Shown: positions 8,202 through 17,638, numbered from the stretch's first letter. The stretch: DNA of 64,000 nt from Anaerolineaceae bacterium (GCA_003524305.1 DQHW01000033.1:3269-67268), one strand, 5' to 3'. Translations and numbers: made by a program. The notes: generated from the letters alone by a model not told the origin.

Positions 8202-9191
8202 CTACCCTCCATCTGGTGTACCCCGTAATACTCCAATGGTCTCTTCCTTTACTGTTTTAAGATAATTGGCGGTAAGTTGCAAGACCTTTTCGGTTACTAC
8301 CGGTAGTGTTCCGACGCATTCAACGCCGGCTGCTGCAGGGTGACCGCCGCCACCCAAAGAATGTGCGATACCTGATATATCCAACCCAGGGCGGGCACGC
8401 CAACTTACCTTGACCAGGTCGGGTTTTTGCTCAACAAACAGAACCACAACGTCGAGCGGATCAATGCTTGAGAGTATGTTGGTCAAGTCGGCGTCATCGT
8501 TGCCCGGATAGCCCGCATTCTTGCGGTCTTCGAGGGTCAGCGTGGTCCACACCAGGCCGTCATTGCGCTCAAGTTTTTGCAGGGCATAGCCCCAATACTT
8601 GGTGGCTTCAAAGGGACGACTGATGAGTGCCTTGTTATATAGTACAGTAATATTTGCACCTTTGTCCATCAGATCCGCGGCGATGCGCAGAGAATCTGAA
8701 GTGGTATTGGAAGTTCTGAAACCGATGGAGTCGCTGAGAATACCTGTCAAAAGCGCATTGGCGACAGGCAGATCGACGAAAAGACCCAACTGAGGTATCA
8801 CCTCTGCCAGAATGGCACAGGTGGCTACCGCATCGGGTCGGATGAGGTTAATTTTGGCGTAATTTTCGTTGGTGATGTGGTGGTCAATGCAGATATCGGC
8901 TTTGTGATCACGCAAGACGCCGCCAAGTCTGAGCAGGTCTGAGGAATCAAGCGCGATATAGAGGTCGCAATCTGGATCAAATTTTTGTTTGATCAGTTCG
9001 CTACCTTGCAGGTGTTTGAAGGTGTTTGAAACACCATCCCGCAAGACCATTTGCACCTGTTTGCCGGCAGTTTGCAGTGCCAGACCGAGTGCCAACACAG
9101 AACCAATGGCATCACCATCCGGTCGGATATGTGCGGTAATACCGATGCGGTCTGCTTGCTGAATAGCCTGGCGAATTTCTTCCAGAATCAT
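8202..9191 (-). CDS. nrnA: DHH-family oligoribonuclease/pAp phosphatase
   Basis: NrnA degrades short oligoribonucleotides and dephosphorylates 3',5'-pAp. The DHH domain shows HIRPDGDAIGS near the N-terminus and CIDHHIT, the DHH motif; the C-terminal DHHA1 domain carries GGGGHPAAAG. I place the start at ATG 9191 (MILEEIRQAIQQADRIG), which fits the usual family N-terminus; ATGs at 9218 and 9248 would overlap rbfA by more and have no better ribosome site. The resulting 329 residues match the family. It lies between rbfA and truB, as in Firmicutes and Chloroflexi. Confidence 0.92.
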   Translation of the reverse strand: MILEEIRQAIQQADRIGITAHIRPDGDAIGSVLALGLALQTAGKQVQMVLRDGVSNTFKHLQGSELIKQKFDPDCDLYIALDSSDLLRLGGVLRDHKADICIDHHITNENYAKINLIRPDAVATCAILAEVIPQLGLFVDLPVANALLTGILSDSIGFRTSNTTSDSLRIAADLMDKGANITVLYNKALISRPFEATKYWGYALQKLERNDGLVWTTLTLEDRKNAGYPGNDDADLTNILSSIDPLDVVVLFVEQKPDLVKVSWRARPGLDISGIAHSLGGGGHPAAAGVECVGTLPVVTEKVLQLTANYLKTVKEETIGVLRGTPDGG

Positions 9192-9198
9192 AGGATTT

Positions 9199-9564
9199 TT
9201 ATTTTTGCTTCTTGTCATCAGCATGAATTGAGGCGATGATCTGCTCAATGCGATCGGCCTTTTCGGGTGTTACATCCCAATGAAATCGCAGGCGTGGAAA
9301 GCTTCGAAGTTCAATTCGGTCGCTCAAGTATTTGCGGATGAATGGGGTGGCACTTTCAAGACCTTTCAAGATTTCATCTGAACGCGTGATTCCTTCAACG
9401 GCTGAGACATAGATCTCGGCATATGAAAATTCACGGTCCACGCTAACTTCTGTGATGGTAACACCCGCGACACGCGGGTCTCTGACCTCGCTGCGTGCAA
9501 ACATCATTGACAATTCCTGTTGGAATCTGTCATTAATGCGAGTCAGTCTTAATGGAGAGGGCAT
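9199..9564 (-). CDS. rbfA: 30S ribosome-binding factor A
   Basis: RbfA binds the immature 30S subunit and helps 16S rRNA 5'-end maturation. The 121-residue product has the KH-like fold signature: RINDRFQQELSMMFARS near the start, then VTITEVSVDREFSYAEIYVS and the central LRSFPRLRFHWD. The ATG follows GGAAGGATGA. It sits between infB and nrnA on the same strand. Confidence 0.96.
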   Translation of the reverse strand: MPSPLRLTRINDRFQQELSMMFARSEVRDPRVAGVTITEVSVDREFSYAEIYVSAVEGITRSDEILKGLESATPFIRKYLSDRIELRSFPRLRFHWDVTPEKADRIEQIIASIHADDKKQK

Positions 9565-9593
9565 AAAATCATCCTTCCTGACGGGTCAACCCA

Positions 9594-11381
9594 TTAACTT
9601 GTTTTTTCGATCACGTAACTTTCGAGTATGTCGCCTTCGCTAAGGTCATTATACCCTTTTAACGAAATTCCGCACTCAAAACCTTGACGAACTTCTTTGA
9701 CATCGTCTTTTTCATGCTTTAGTGAAGAGATTTCGCCGTCAAATACCTTTTCGCCGTTTCGCATGACGCGGATGCGAGTGTTGCGTCTGACTTCGCCCTG
9801 GGTAACACGGCAGCCTGCAATGGTGCCAACCTTGTTGATGGTGAAGATGGCGCGCACCTGGGCTTGACCTACACTTACCTCTTTGATCTCGGGCTCGAGC
9901 ATGCCTTTGAGGGCTTTATCAATATCTTCGATCATACGGTAGATGATTTCGTAGAGACGGATTGATACGCCTTGTTGATCGGCAAGATTGCGGGCGGCAT
10001 TATCCGCGCCAACGTTGAAGCCGAGCACAATGGCTTTTGATGCTGTGGCCAACATGACATCGCTTTCGCTGATGCTGCCGGTTTCGGCATGGATAATGTT
10101 AATCTTGATGTCACCCTGGCTGAGTTCATTGAGTGAGTTGATGATCGGTTCGAGCGACCCTTGAACATCCGCTTTAAGGATGAGGGGGAGTTCACGTACT
10201 TCACCAGCCTGGAACTTCTCAAACAACTGCTCAAGGGTGGCCTTGGCTGCTGTCACCGTATTGCGGTTCTTTTCAGTTTGACGTTCCTGGATGACGGCAC
10301 GGGCTTCTTTTTCGCTTGCAACAACCTGGAAGAGATCACCGGCAGGTGGAACGTCGCCAAATCCCAATACTTGAACTGGAGAGGCGGGACCGGCACTTCT
10401 AACTTTTTTACCGGTGTAATCAAACATAGCACGTACTTTGCCGTAAGTATCGCCGGCCAGCACGGTGTCGCCAGCTTGAAGTGTGCCGTTTTGGACCAGT
10501 AATGTAGCTGCCACACCACGAGCCTTATCGATCTGGGCTTCAATGACTGTGCCGGTTACCTTGCCTTCAGGATTGGCAACAATTTCGATGCTGTCGCTGA
10601 CCAACAAAATGGCTTCTAGTAAATCTTCGAGCCCCATCTTTTGTTTGGCAGAGACGGGGATGATCATGGTATTGCCGCCCCATTCATCTGGAACGAGGTC
10701 CAACTCTGCCAACTGCTTTTTGACGAAATCGGGGTTGGCATCGGGACGGTCAATTTTGTTGAGGGCCACGATGATGGGCACACGCGCCGCTTTGGCGTGG
10801 GCGATGGCTTCTTTGGTTTGAGGCATGACGCCGTCTTCAGCAGCCACGACCAGAATGACGATATCCGCACCCTGGGCGCCGCGGGCACGCATGGCAGTAA
10901 ACGCCGCATGGCCCGGGGTATCCAAAAATGTGATCAGACGGTTCTTTTGAACGACCTGGTATGCGCCGATGTGCTGAGTAATGCCGCCGGCTTCTCCGCT
11001 GGCCACATTGGTTTGGCGGATGGCGTCAAGCAGTGTGGTCTTGCCGTGATCGACGTGACCCAAAATAGTGACAACTGCAGGACGTTTGACCAGTTTCTTG
11101 GGATCTTCATCCATGATCAGGCGGCGCCATAAGGGTACTTCACTTGTATCTTCAGGTACGGCATCCTCTTGTGAGGCTTCAAGTACGGCTTCAAAACCCA
11201 GTTCAGAAGCGACGATGGCGGCAGTATCAAAATCAATCTGTTGATTGATATTGGCCATCACACCATTAGACATGAGAATTTTGATTACCTGGATAGGACT
11301 GGCTGATGTCTTCGCTGCCAGATCGCGAACGGTGAGATTCACCGGAAATTCAATGGTCTTGCTGATATTGCTCTCGCCCAT
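9594..11381 (-). CDS. infB: Translation initiation factor IF-2
   Basis: IF-2 is the GTPase that places initiator fMet-tRNA on the 30S subunit and promotes subunit joining. The N-terminus has the IF2_N helix ([23 protein letters not shown], about residues 14-33), then the G domain: G1 [10 protein letters not shown]3 DTPGHAAF, G4 NKID and G5 VSAKQ. Domains II-IV follow, ending in [18 protein letters not shown]. At 595 residues it is short because the long charged N-terminal extension of enteric IF-2 is missing, as in many non-proteobacteria. GGAGG precedes the ATG. Confidence 0.97.
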   Translation of the reverse strand: MGESNISKTIEFPVNLTVRDLAAKTSASPIQVIKILMSNGVMANINQQIDFDTAAIVASELGFEAVLEASQEDAVPEDTSEVPLWRRLIMDEDPKKLVKRPAVVTILGHVDHGKTTLLDAIRQTNVASGEAGGITQHIGAYQVVQKNRLITFLDTPGHAAFTAMRARGAQGADIVILVVAAEDGVMPQTKEAIAHAKAARVPIIVALNKIDRPDANPDFVKKQLAELDLVPDEWGGNTMIIPVSAKQKMGLEDLLEAILLVSDSIEIVANPEGKVTGTVIEAQIDKARGVAATLLVQNGTLQAGDTVLAGDTYGKVRAMFDYTGKKVRSAGPASPVQVLGFGDVPPAGDLFQVVASEKEARAVIQERQTEKNRNTVTAAKATLEQLFEKFQAGEVRELPLILKADVQGSLEPIINSLNELSQGDIKINIIHAETGSISESDVMLATASKAIVLGFNVGADNAARNLADQQGVSIRLYEIIYRMIEDIDKALKGMLEPEIKEVSVGQAQVRAIFTINKVGTIAGCRVTQGEVRRNTRIRVMRNGEKVFDGEISSLKHEKDDVKEVRQGFECGISLKGYNDLSEGDILESYVIEKTS

Positions 11382-11482
11382 AATGCACCTCCAAAAAATG
11401 TGCCCCCTTGAATGCTGCCTGTCGTGTTTAAAGGCAGATCATCCTTGCGGTACGTCTGAGCAAGTCGATTCAGATCAACCGA

Positions 11483-11824
11483 TCATGATGCCGTTCCCTC
11501 TACTTCATCAGTTTTGGTTTGGCCGTCTTGAAGGGGGGTACCTTCTGGCAGAGTAGTCATAAATTCGGCCAGCCTGGCTTTATCAGAGGCTGTTAACTCC
11601 ACCTTCAAGGCGTTATTGATCGGGCCTTTTACTGCTTGCTCCCAACATGACCGGATGTTGTGCAGATAAGCGCCGCGGCCATCAGCTCTTCCCGTAGGGT
11701 CAATCGTTATGCCCTGGGGAGTGCGAACAATGCGAATCATTTCTCTTTTTGAGAGAACGCTCCGGCACCCTATGCAGGTGCGCTGAGGCACGTGTTTAAT
11801 ACGTTTTTGCGCTTTTCTGGCCAC
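11483..11824 (-). CDS. ylxR: YlxR/RnpM-family RNA-binding protein
   Basis: This small DUF448 protein shows RTCIGCRSVLSKREMIRIVR, then GRADGRGAYLH and a conserved Cys (RSCWEQAV). Relatives bind RNA, and one (RnpM) modulates RNase P. I prefer the GTG at 11824 (VARKAQKRIKH, 113 residues), just behind AGAAGGA and 16 bases past the nusA stop codon. An in-frame ATG at 11872 lies inside nusA and would add a tail translated from nusA sequence. It sits in the conserved place between nusA and infB. Confidence 0.88.
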   Translation of the reverse strand: MARKAQKRIKHVPQRTCIGCRSVLSKREMIRIVRTPQGITIDPTGRADGRGAYLHNIRSCWEQAVKGPINNALKVELTASDKARLAEFMTTLPEGTPLQDGQTKTDEVEGTAS

Positions 11825-11840
11825 CAGTCCTTCTCGCTTC

Positions 11841-13739
11841 TTATTCCTCGAAATCCCAATCGCCGCCGCCACGTTTGTGTTTCTTGGTTACCATGGTGAG
11901 GTCGCGGTCAGGATCATACGTCACAACGACGTGCTTGCTCTTCTTTTTCTTCTTCTTGTTCGGGTCGCTGGATTCACCTTCTTCTTCATCGACGATCACA
12001 GCTGTATCCAACACCTCAGGACGCAAGGTGAAGATCTCTTCAAGTGAAATTTCTTCTTCGGGTTCTGCTTCGGTCAATTTGGCTTCAGCAGCAGTGGTTT
12101 CTTCTGCAACTGCAACTTCAGCACCTTCGACGGCAATATCCACCGGCAGTTTTTCTGCAACTGGGGTTTCATCAACGACAGGGGTTTCTACCACAGGTTC
12201 CAAAGCCTTGAGGGCTGCGGCTTCCTGTTCGGCGACCAACTGCTCATCCAATGCGACCATCATCATTTCAATATTGACCATGGCGCGAGGTCCGATGCCC
12301 TGCAAGCGCAGGATGTTATCGGGTTCAATTTTCATCTGCACTGCCAGTTCACCAAGGGTGGAGAATCCGGCTTCCTGCAGGATGTAAGCTACATGTTCGG
12401 GCAGATTGCTGTCAAGAATGCTGACAGTGAAGGTTGAAGCAGGCACCAGTTTCTTGAGTTTTTCAAACTGTGTCTCTTCAGCTTTTTTCTGTTCTTCGGT
12501 CTTGGCAGTGGCTTTACGTTCAACACGATCGACGAATTTAGACATAAAGTCTAATTCTTCAGGAGCGAGCGGACGTCCTTCTGCCTTGCGGCCAAGGTAT
12601 TCTTCCATCTTCTCGACGTTTTCTTTTTCGCTGACGAGCATGGCAGCAAAAGAGCCGTCATTCTTGATCTTGAAGAGGGAATCTGAAGCTGCTTCTGGCA
12701 GACTCTTGATATCGATGCGCCAACTGGTTAGCTTGGCAGCCAGGCGGGCATTCTGTCCGTCACGGCCAATGGCCAGGCTGAGCTGATCTTCGGGGACCAC
12801 GACAGTGGCTGTTTTGCCGCCGCCGACTTTTTGTTCGTTAAGGTAGACGCCACTAACTCGGGCCGGGCTGATGGCTTTTGAGATGAAAATAGCCGGATCA
12901 GGGTTCCATTCGATGACATCAATCTTTTCGTCGTGCAATTCGCGCACGATGGCCTGGATGCGAACTCCGCGGATGCCAACACAGGCGCCCACCGGGTCAA
13001 TGCCCTGCTGGGTGGCTGAGACGGCGACTTTGGCGCGCTGACCGGGTTCACGGGCGATAGAACGAATTTCAACGATACCGTGGAAGATTTCGGGAACTTC
13101 GTTTTCAAGCAGGCGGCGCAAGAAATTGCGATGGGTGCGAGAGAGAATGATCTGCGGTCCACGTTGGTTGTCTTTGACTTCGGCTACCAGGGCGCGTACA
13201 CGGTCGTGAATGTGAAAGCGTTCACCTGGGATCATTTCTTTGCGGGGCATGCTGGCTTCGGTTTTCATTTCGAGACCAACGGTAAGGCCAGTGGCATTCA
13301 CAGATTGAACCATGCCGTTGACGATCTCACCGAGTTGTTTTTCGTAGAAGAGTATCTGGGCCGCACGTTCAGCATCGCGGATGCGCTGTTGAATGACCTG
13401 GCGGGCAGTTTGTGCAGCCACACGACCGAAATCGGTGGGGGTGGTTTCAACGGTAATCAAGCCGCCAAGTTCAATCTCGGGATTGACCAAGCGGGCAACC
13501 TCAAGTGAAACTTCGGTGATGTCGTTTTCAACCGACTCCACAACCTCTTTTTCGGCATAAATGGTCACTTTGCCGGTCTCGGTATCCACGACGGCTTCAA
13601 CATTTTGCTGAGCCGAAGCGTTTACAGAGCGGCGATAAGCGGATACCATGGCCGATTCGAGGGCTTTTAAGATGATCTCTTTGGGAAGTCCCTTGTCTTC
13701 AAGTACTTCGTTGAATGCGAGGGTAAATTCGTTCTTCAT
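11841..13739 (-). CDS. nusA: Transcription termination/antitermination factor NusA, extended
   Basis: NusA binds RNA polymerase and nascent RNA, tuning pausing, termination and antitermination. The N-terminal domain (about 1-130), S1 domain (about 135-200) and two KH domains are present; the KH part shows GACVGIRGVRIQAIVREL and AIGRDGQNARLAAKLT. A helix-hairpin-helix-like region (about 440-510, ending GIGPRAMVNIEMM) follows. The final 120 residues are strongly acidic and end in a Lys run and the tail HKRGGGDWDFEE. At 632 residues it is much longer than typical NusA (about 350-500). Start ATG follows GGAG. It heads the operon; rimP, its usual upstream partner, is not next to it. Confidence 0.96.
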   Translation of the reverse strand: MKNEFTLAFNEVLEDKGLPKEIILKALESAMVSAYRRSVNASAQQNVEAVVDTETGKVTIYAEKEVVESVENDITEVSLEVARLVNPEIELGGLITVETTPTDFGRVAAQTARQVIQQRIRDAERAAQILFYEKQLGEIVNGMVQSVNATGLTVGLEMKTEASMPRKEMIPGERFHIHDRVRALVAEVKDNQRGPQIILSRTHRNFLRRLLENEVPEIFHGIVEIRSIAREPGQRAKVAVSATQQGIDPVGACVGIRGVRIQAIVRELHDEKIDVIEWNPDPAIFISKAISPARVSGVYLNEQKVGGGKTATVVVPEDQLSLAIGRDGQNARLAAKLTSWRIDIKSLPEAASDSLFKIKNDGSFAAMLVSEKENVEKMEEYLGRKAEGRPLAPEELDFMSKFVDRVERKATAKTEEQKKAEETQFEKLKKLVPASTFTVSILDSNLPEHVAYILQEAGFSTLGELAVQMKIEPDNILRLQGIGPRAMVNIEMMMVALDEQLVAEQEAAALKALEPVVETPVVDETPVAEKLPVDIAVEGAEVAVAEETTAAEAKLTEAEPEEEISLEEIFTLRPEVLDTAVIVDEEEGESSDPNKKKKKKSKHVVVTYDPDRDLTMVTKKHKRGGGDWDFEE

Positions 13740-13787
13740 GCTTTTTTTCTCCGCCTGTTAGGGTTACTTATTTATGTGAAATAATAA

Positions 13788-13812
13788 GAAAAGTGGGGGT
13801 TACCCACTTTTC
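13788..13812 (-). promoter_or_regulatory. Hairpin in the nusA leader (terminator-like)
   Basis: GAAAAGTGGG (13788-13797) pairs with CCCACTTTTC (13803-13812) over a 5-base loop. On the minus strand the stem is followed by TTATTATTTC, and the nusA ATG lies about 50 bases further on. It could be an attenuator in the nusA leader or the end of an upstream transcript. Confidence 0.5.
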
Positions 13813-13926
13813 GGTGTTGAAATCTCCTTGACTTACTAACCACTAATTATTTTACCATAATGTCAAGGCGCATGCAAGGAAAATTGTCTCGAAACAGACA
13901 TGAAGAAATATTGTTTCTAAAAAAAA

Positions 13927-13963
13927 TCTCTCGCACACTTGCCCAGGCTGCAAGTGCCAGGGA
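13927..13963 (+). repeat. 37-base dyad repeat, copy 1
   Basis: It reads TCTCTCGCACACTTGC, seven variable bases, then GCAAGTGCCAGGGA. CACTTGC and GCAAGTG form an inverted repeat. The second copy is at 14042. Confidence 0.8.
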
Positions 13964-14041
13964 AGCCGCAACCCCACTCGCTGCGCTCGGGGGCGCAACA
14001 ACCGCGAGATCGCAAAGAAGATCATCTTTTTTCAAAACCAT

Positions 14042-14078
14042 TCTCTCGCACACTTGCACTAACAGCAAGTGCCAGGGA
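14042..14078 (+). repeat. 37-base dyad repeat, copy 2
   Basis: It has the same outer sequences as the copy at 13927 with a different loop (ACTAACA instead of CCAGGCT). A partial GTGCCAGGG follows directly. It lies just past the gpx stop codon. Confidence 0.8.
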
Positions 14079-14089
14079 GTGCCAGGGGG

Positions 14090-14584
14090 TCAAGACACAT
14101 CTTTTTCTTTCAATAATGCCTCAACGAAAGGTGCCATTTCTTCGGGATTGGTATTTGGCTCAAAGCGTTTGAAAATGCTGCCATCTTTGGCAATCAGGAA
14201 TTTGGTGAAATTCCATTTGATCTGACTGCCTAAACGCGTACCTTTTTGCGATCGCAAGTATTTATACAGGGGGTGGGAGTCTTTTCCGTTTACGTTGATT
14301 TTTGACAGAACGGGGAAGGTAAGCCCAAAATTCATCTGACAGAATTCTTGAATTTCTTCGTTGGTGCCGCTTTCTTGCCCGGCAAACTGGTTGCATGGAA
14401 ATGCCAGAATCTCCAATCCTTTGTCGTGCCAGGCTTCGTAAAGTGACTGAAGCTCTTTATATTGAGGAGTGAACCCGCATTTGCTGGCGGTGTTAACGAT
14501 GATCATTACATTGTTCTTGTACTGTGACAAAGCAACGGATTTGCCTTGTGCGTCTTCGACTGTGAAATCATAAATTGTAGTCAT
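14090..14584 (-). CDS. Glutathione peroxidase-family thiol peroxidase
   Basis: The enzyme reduces hydrogen or lipid peroxides using a thiol donor, commonly thioredoxin in bacteria. The 164 residues include NTASKCGFTPQYKELQ, whose Cys (about residue 36) replaces the selenocysteine of animal enzymes, FPCNQFAGQE with the conserved Gln and a likely resolving Cys, and WNFTKFLI with the Trp-Asn of the active-site tetrad. AGAAAGAAG precedes the ATG. It stands alone between nusA and the GH13 gene. Confidence 0.95.
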   Translation of the reverse strand: MTTIYDFTVEDAQGKSVALSQYKNNVMIIVNTASKCGFTPQYKELQSLYEAWHDKGLEILAFPCNQFAGQESGTNEEIQEFCQMNFGLTFPVLSKINVNGKDSHPLYKYLRSQKGTRLGSQIKWNFTKFLIAKDGSIFKRFEPNTNPEEMAPFVEALLKEKDVS

Positions 14585-14755
14585 TTTTTCTTCTTTCTAT
14601 TAATAATTTATACCCCAATTTGATTAATAAAGCATTGGAATTGAGTAAAACCAATTGTTTTGTACAACCTTTTTTGATTTGGCAATAAGATTGATAAGGT
14701 GCAATCTCAGGATTAATGCTTATAATTACTCAACTAAGTTTCGATGAGGATAAAC

Positions 14756-16354
14756 ATGTCTGATTTCTTGTGGTGGCGGGACGGTGTAATCTATCAAATC
14801 TATCCGCGGTCGTTTGCTGACAGCAACGGCGATGGCATCGGCGATCTGCCAGGCATCACCGGTAAACTGGATTACCTGGCCGATCTCGGTGTGGACGCCA
14901 TCTGGTTGTCACCGATCAATCCCTCGCCGGATAAAGATTTTGGCTATGATGTGGCAGATTACAAGGGGATTGACCCCAAGTATGGCACGATGGCTGATTT
15001 TGAGGAGTTGGTTAAACAGGCACATGAGCGCAAGATCAGGGTGATCCTCGACCTGGTGATGAATCACACCTCAGACCAGCATCCCTGGTTTGTTGAATCA
15101 CGAAGCTCCAAAGACAACCCAAAACGGGATTGGTATCTGTGGCGATCTAGCCCCAAAGGCAAGAATGCCCCGCCGAACAATTGGCAATCCATTTTTGGCG
15201 GAAAAGCCTGGGATTATGACGAGAAGACAGGCGAATGGTACTATCACATGTTTGTCAAAGAACAACCCGACCTCAACTGGCGCAACCCGGATGTACGTGC
15301 CGAGATGATATCTGTCTTTCGTTTTTGGGCCGACCGCGGCGTGGATGGTTTCAGGCTGGATGTCTTTAACGAGTTTTTCAAAGACGATCAATTCCGCGAC
15401 AACCCCGCAAAATTTGGCATTCGTCCGTTCGATCAGCAGGTGCATATTTACGATGCTGACAGACCTGAGATGATGGGGGTGGTTGAAGAAATCCGTGCGA
15501 CACTGGATGCCTACCCCGAACGCTATGCTGTGGGTGAGACCTTTTTGGCCGACCCTAAGACATCTGCCAAATATTGCGGTGATGGCAAACTGCATGCGGC
15601 TTTTAATTTTGCCTTTATTCACTTCGGGTGGAAGCCGGATAAATTCTTGAAATTCGTGCTGGAATGGGAAGCAACGCTCGGAGAGACCTGGCCAAATTAC
15701 GTACTGAACAACCATGATACCGTGCGCAGTGCGACCCGCTTTCACGCGCCTGAAAATGATGAGCGGATGAAGGTGGCTGCAGCCATGCTGCTCACTCTGC
15801 GGGGAACACCTTTTCTCTATTATGGAGAAGAAATTGGCATGCGCGACATATCTCTCAAGAGAAGTGAATTGCAAGACCCGGTGGGTGTCACTTATTGGCC
15901 ATTCAACAAAGGTCGAGATGGCTGCCGTTCGCCAATGCAGTGGTCTTCAAAGAAAAATGCCGGTTTTAGCAGCGGAAAGCCCTGGCTGAAGGTTCATACG
16001 AATTATGTCAAGCGAAATGTTAAAGCCCAGGATTCAGACCCGAAATCGATCTTGAATTTCTATCGCAAGCTGCTGAAGCTGCGTAAAAACACCCCTGCCT
16101 TACAGAAGGGCATGTTTGTGCCGCTGACTTACGATCCGCAGCAGGTGATGGGGTATCTGCGTCAGGTAGATGGGCAAACGGTGTTGGTGGCATTGAATTT
16201 CGGCAAACGAAAGATCAAGCTGGCTTTGGGTCCGCGTTTGAATGACGCCAGGTGGGAACTTCTGCTTTCAAACAAGAGAGATACCTTACCCAAGATCGCA
16301 AAAGGCTGGCTGCATTTGAGTGGGGATGAGGCTTGTATTTTGTTGTTGAAGTAA
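14756..16354 (+). CDS. GH13 alpha-glucosidase (oligo-1,6-glucosidase type)
   Basis: This cytoplasmic-looking glycosidase (no signal peptide) hydrolyses alpha-glucosidic ends of short malto- or isomalto-oligosaccharides. All four GH13 regions are visible: I DLVMNHTSD, II DGFRLDVFNEF with the nucleophile Asp, III AVGETFL with the acid/base Glu, and IV LNNHDTVR. The N-terminus WWRDGVIYQIYPRSFADSNG is typical of the trehalulose synthase/oligo-1,6-glucosidase group. I choose ATG 14756 because GAGG lies 7-8 bases upstream; the ATG at 14744 contains that site. Its 532 residues match the family. It appears monocistronic, and its exact sugar preference cannot be read from sequence alone. Confidence 0.95.
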   Translation: MSDFLWWRDGVIYQIYPRSFADSNGDGIGDLPGITGKLDYLADLGVDAIWLSPINPSPDKDFGYDVADYKGIDPKYGTMADFEELVKQAHERKIRVILDLVMNHTSDQHPWFVESRSSKDNPKRDWYLWRSSPKGKNAPPNNWQSIFGGKAWDYDEKTGEWYYHMFVKEQPDLNWRNPDVRAEMISVFRFWADRGVDGFRLDVFNEFFKDDQFRDNPAKFGIRPFDQQVHIYDADRPEMMGVVEEIRATLDAYPERYAVGETFLADPKTSAKYCGDGKLHAAFNFAFIHFGWKPDKFLKFVLEWEATLGETWPNYVLNNHDTVRSATRFHAPENDERMKVAAAMLLTLRGTPFLYYGEEIGMRDISLKRSELQDPVGVTYWPFNKGRDGCRSPMQWSSKKNAGFSSGKPWLKVHTNYVKRNVKAQDSDPKSILNFYRKLLKLRKNTPALQKGMFVPLTYDPQQVMGYLRQVDGQTVLVALNFGKRKIKLALGPRLNDARWELLLSNKRDTLPKIAKGWLHLSGDEACILLLK

Positions 16355-16361
16355 AAATCCA

Positions 16362-16421
16362 TTTTTACCCCATTCGCCGTTTCACGGCTCAGGGGCGCAA
16401 ACTTCGCGCCACGAAAAGGCA
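16362..16421 (-). repeat. Dispersed TTTCGTG/GGCGCG repeat, reverse-oriented
   Basis: On the plus strand it reads TTTTTACCCCATTCGCC, CACGGCTCAGGGGCGC, then GCGCCACGAAAA: the reverse complement of the long form at 3539-3613. It starts within ten bases of the GH13 stop codon. Confidence 0.75.
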
Positions 16422-16458
16422 CTAGAAAACTTAATAAAAACAAAAGATAATTAAAGGT

Positions 16459-16495
16459 CAAGGTTCCGATTTCTTCTACAGAAATCGGAACCTTG
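16459..16495. terminator. Perfect 15-bp hairpin between convergent genes
   Basis: CAAGGTTCCGATTTC (16459-16473) and its exact complement (16481-16495) flank a 7-base loop. It lies between the convergent GH13 and Ldh2 genes. T-rich tails are poor, so a bidirectional terminator role is likely but not certain. Confidence 0.6.
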
Positions 16496-16552
16496 TTATC
16501 GTCATAGAAATCGGTGACACTAATAATCGCAGACATTAGGATGCAAAGAAGG

Positions 16553-17638
16553 TTATGCGATTTTAAGGGGTGTGAGGTCAAAATCCACGCCGTCTTCAAG
16601 ACCGGTCTTTTTGAGGATATTTACAGTAGTTTCGGATAAAGCGACACCTTCCACTGTGGAGCGATCAGCGTTCTCAAATTCTTTTTCGCCGTGGATGTAA
16701 ATGCGGTCTTCTCCTTCAGCCTTTGGAGATTCTTTGAGCTGGGTCAGTAACTCATCCATGTCTTTTTTGAAACCCTCAAGTTCGCGGAAGGCTTCAATCT
16801 TGATGGCGGCGAAGAAATGACCCACGCCGGCAGCGGAATTGCTGGATGATCCATAGACATTTTCGCCAAAGGCAGAGCCGGCAAGGACGCCGGCAAATAT
16901 ATCCACCAGCAGCGCCAGACCGTAGCCTTTGTATCCGCGCAGTATATCTGATCCGCCGAGGGGCATGAGTGCACCCCCTTCAATAACCTGTGCAGGGTCT
17001 TCGGTGATGATCCCTTTGCTGTTCACCCCCCAGCCGGAGGGAATGGACTTGCCTTCTTTTTGATAAACAGTGACGCGCCCGATGGGGACTATACTGGTGG
17101 CCATATCCAGCACAAATGGACGCTGTGACTTTGCAGGTACAGCCACTGCAATTGGATTGGTACCCAGCATGGCTTTTCGACCGTAGGTAGGCGCCACCAA
17201 AGGACCTGAATTGGTGAAGCTGACGCCAATCATGTCGTGCGGCAAAGCCAGCATGGCATAATAGCCGGCGATGCCGTAATGATTGCTATTGCGAACAGTA
17301 GCAAAGGCCAGCCCGGTGTTCGATGCTTTTTCAATACAGCTCTGCATGGTCTTAACACCAAGAGGATGACCGAGGCCGTTGTTGCCGTCAATCGCCAGGG
17401 TGGTGGGCGTTTCTTTTATGACTGTGATGGGAGAAAGCGGGTTGATCAGCCCCTTGCGGAGCCTTGAACCATAATAACTATTCAAGCGGATCATGCCGTG
17501 TGAATCCACTCCGCGGGCATCTGCCGAGAGTAAAACATCCGCGGCCATGGAGGCATCTTCTGAAGGCACGCCCCATCGTACAAAATAACGGATGGTGTAC
17601 TCTTTGAGGTCTTGAGGGTGGAAATAATATTTTGACAT
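16553..17638 (-). CDS. Malate/L-lactate (Ldh2) family NAD(P)-dependent oxidoreductase
   Basis: Members reduce 2-oxoacids or related substrates (malate, lactate, ureidoglycolate, delta-1-piperideine-2-carboxylate) with NAD(P)H and share a fold unrelated to classic Rossmann dehydrogenases. The 361-residue product shows SADARGVDSHGMIRLNSY (about residues 36-53, with the conserved His), RNSNHYGIAGYYA and GTNPIAVAVPA, plus the late GYKGYGLALLVDIFAGVLAG. I choose ATG 17638, preceded by AAAGGA; an upstream ATG (17686) adds 16 unconserved residues. No pathway neighbours suggest which oxoacid is used. Confidence 0.9.
   Translation of the reverse strand: MSKYYFHPQDLKEYTIRYFVRWGVPSEDASMAADVLLSADARGVDSHGMIRLNSYYGSRLRKGLINPLSPITVIKETPTTLAIDGNNGLGHPLGVKTMQSCIEKASNTGLAFATVRNSNHYGIAGYYAMLALPHDMIGVSFTNSGPLVAPTYGRKAMLGTNPIAVAVPAKSQRPFVLDMATSIVPIGRVTVYQKEGKSIPSGWGVNSKGIITEDPAQVIEGGALMPLGGSDILRGYKGYGLALLVDIFAGVLAGSAFGENVYGSSSNSAAGVGHFFAAIKIEAFRELEGFKKDMDELLTQLKESPKAEGEDRIYIHGEKEFENADRSTVEGVALSETTVNILKKTGLEDGVDFDLTPLKIA

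Larger units (their letters stand above)
13740..14089. other. Intergenic region between gpx and nusA
   Basis: This 350-base gap holds the nusA leader hairpin (13788-13812) and two copies of a 37-base dyad repeat (13927-13963, 14042-14078) separated by GC-rich sequence. The 121- and 77-codon open frames across the repeats have no ribosome site and look like by-products of the repeat. Confidence 0.6.

Noticed and set aside
9192..9248. Longer nrnA start inside rbfA
   Set aside because: It adds residues not typical of the family and overlaps rbfA by 50 bases without a better ribosome site.
13860..14225. 121-codon plus-strand frame across the 37-base repeats
   Set aside because: It runs over the repeats into antisense gpx, has no ribosome site and no domain.
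15098..15874. 258-codon frame antisense to the GH13 gene
   Set aside because: The plus strand has all four GH13 motifs; the antisense product has no family features.
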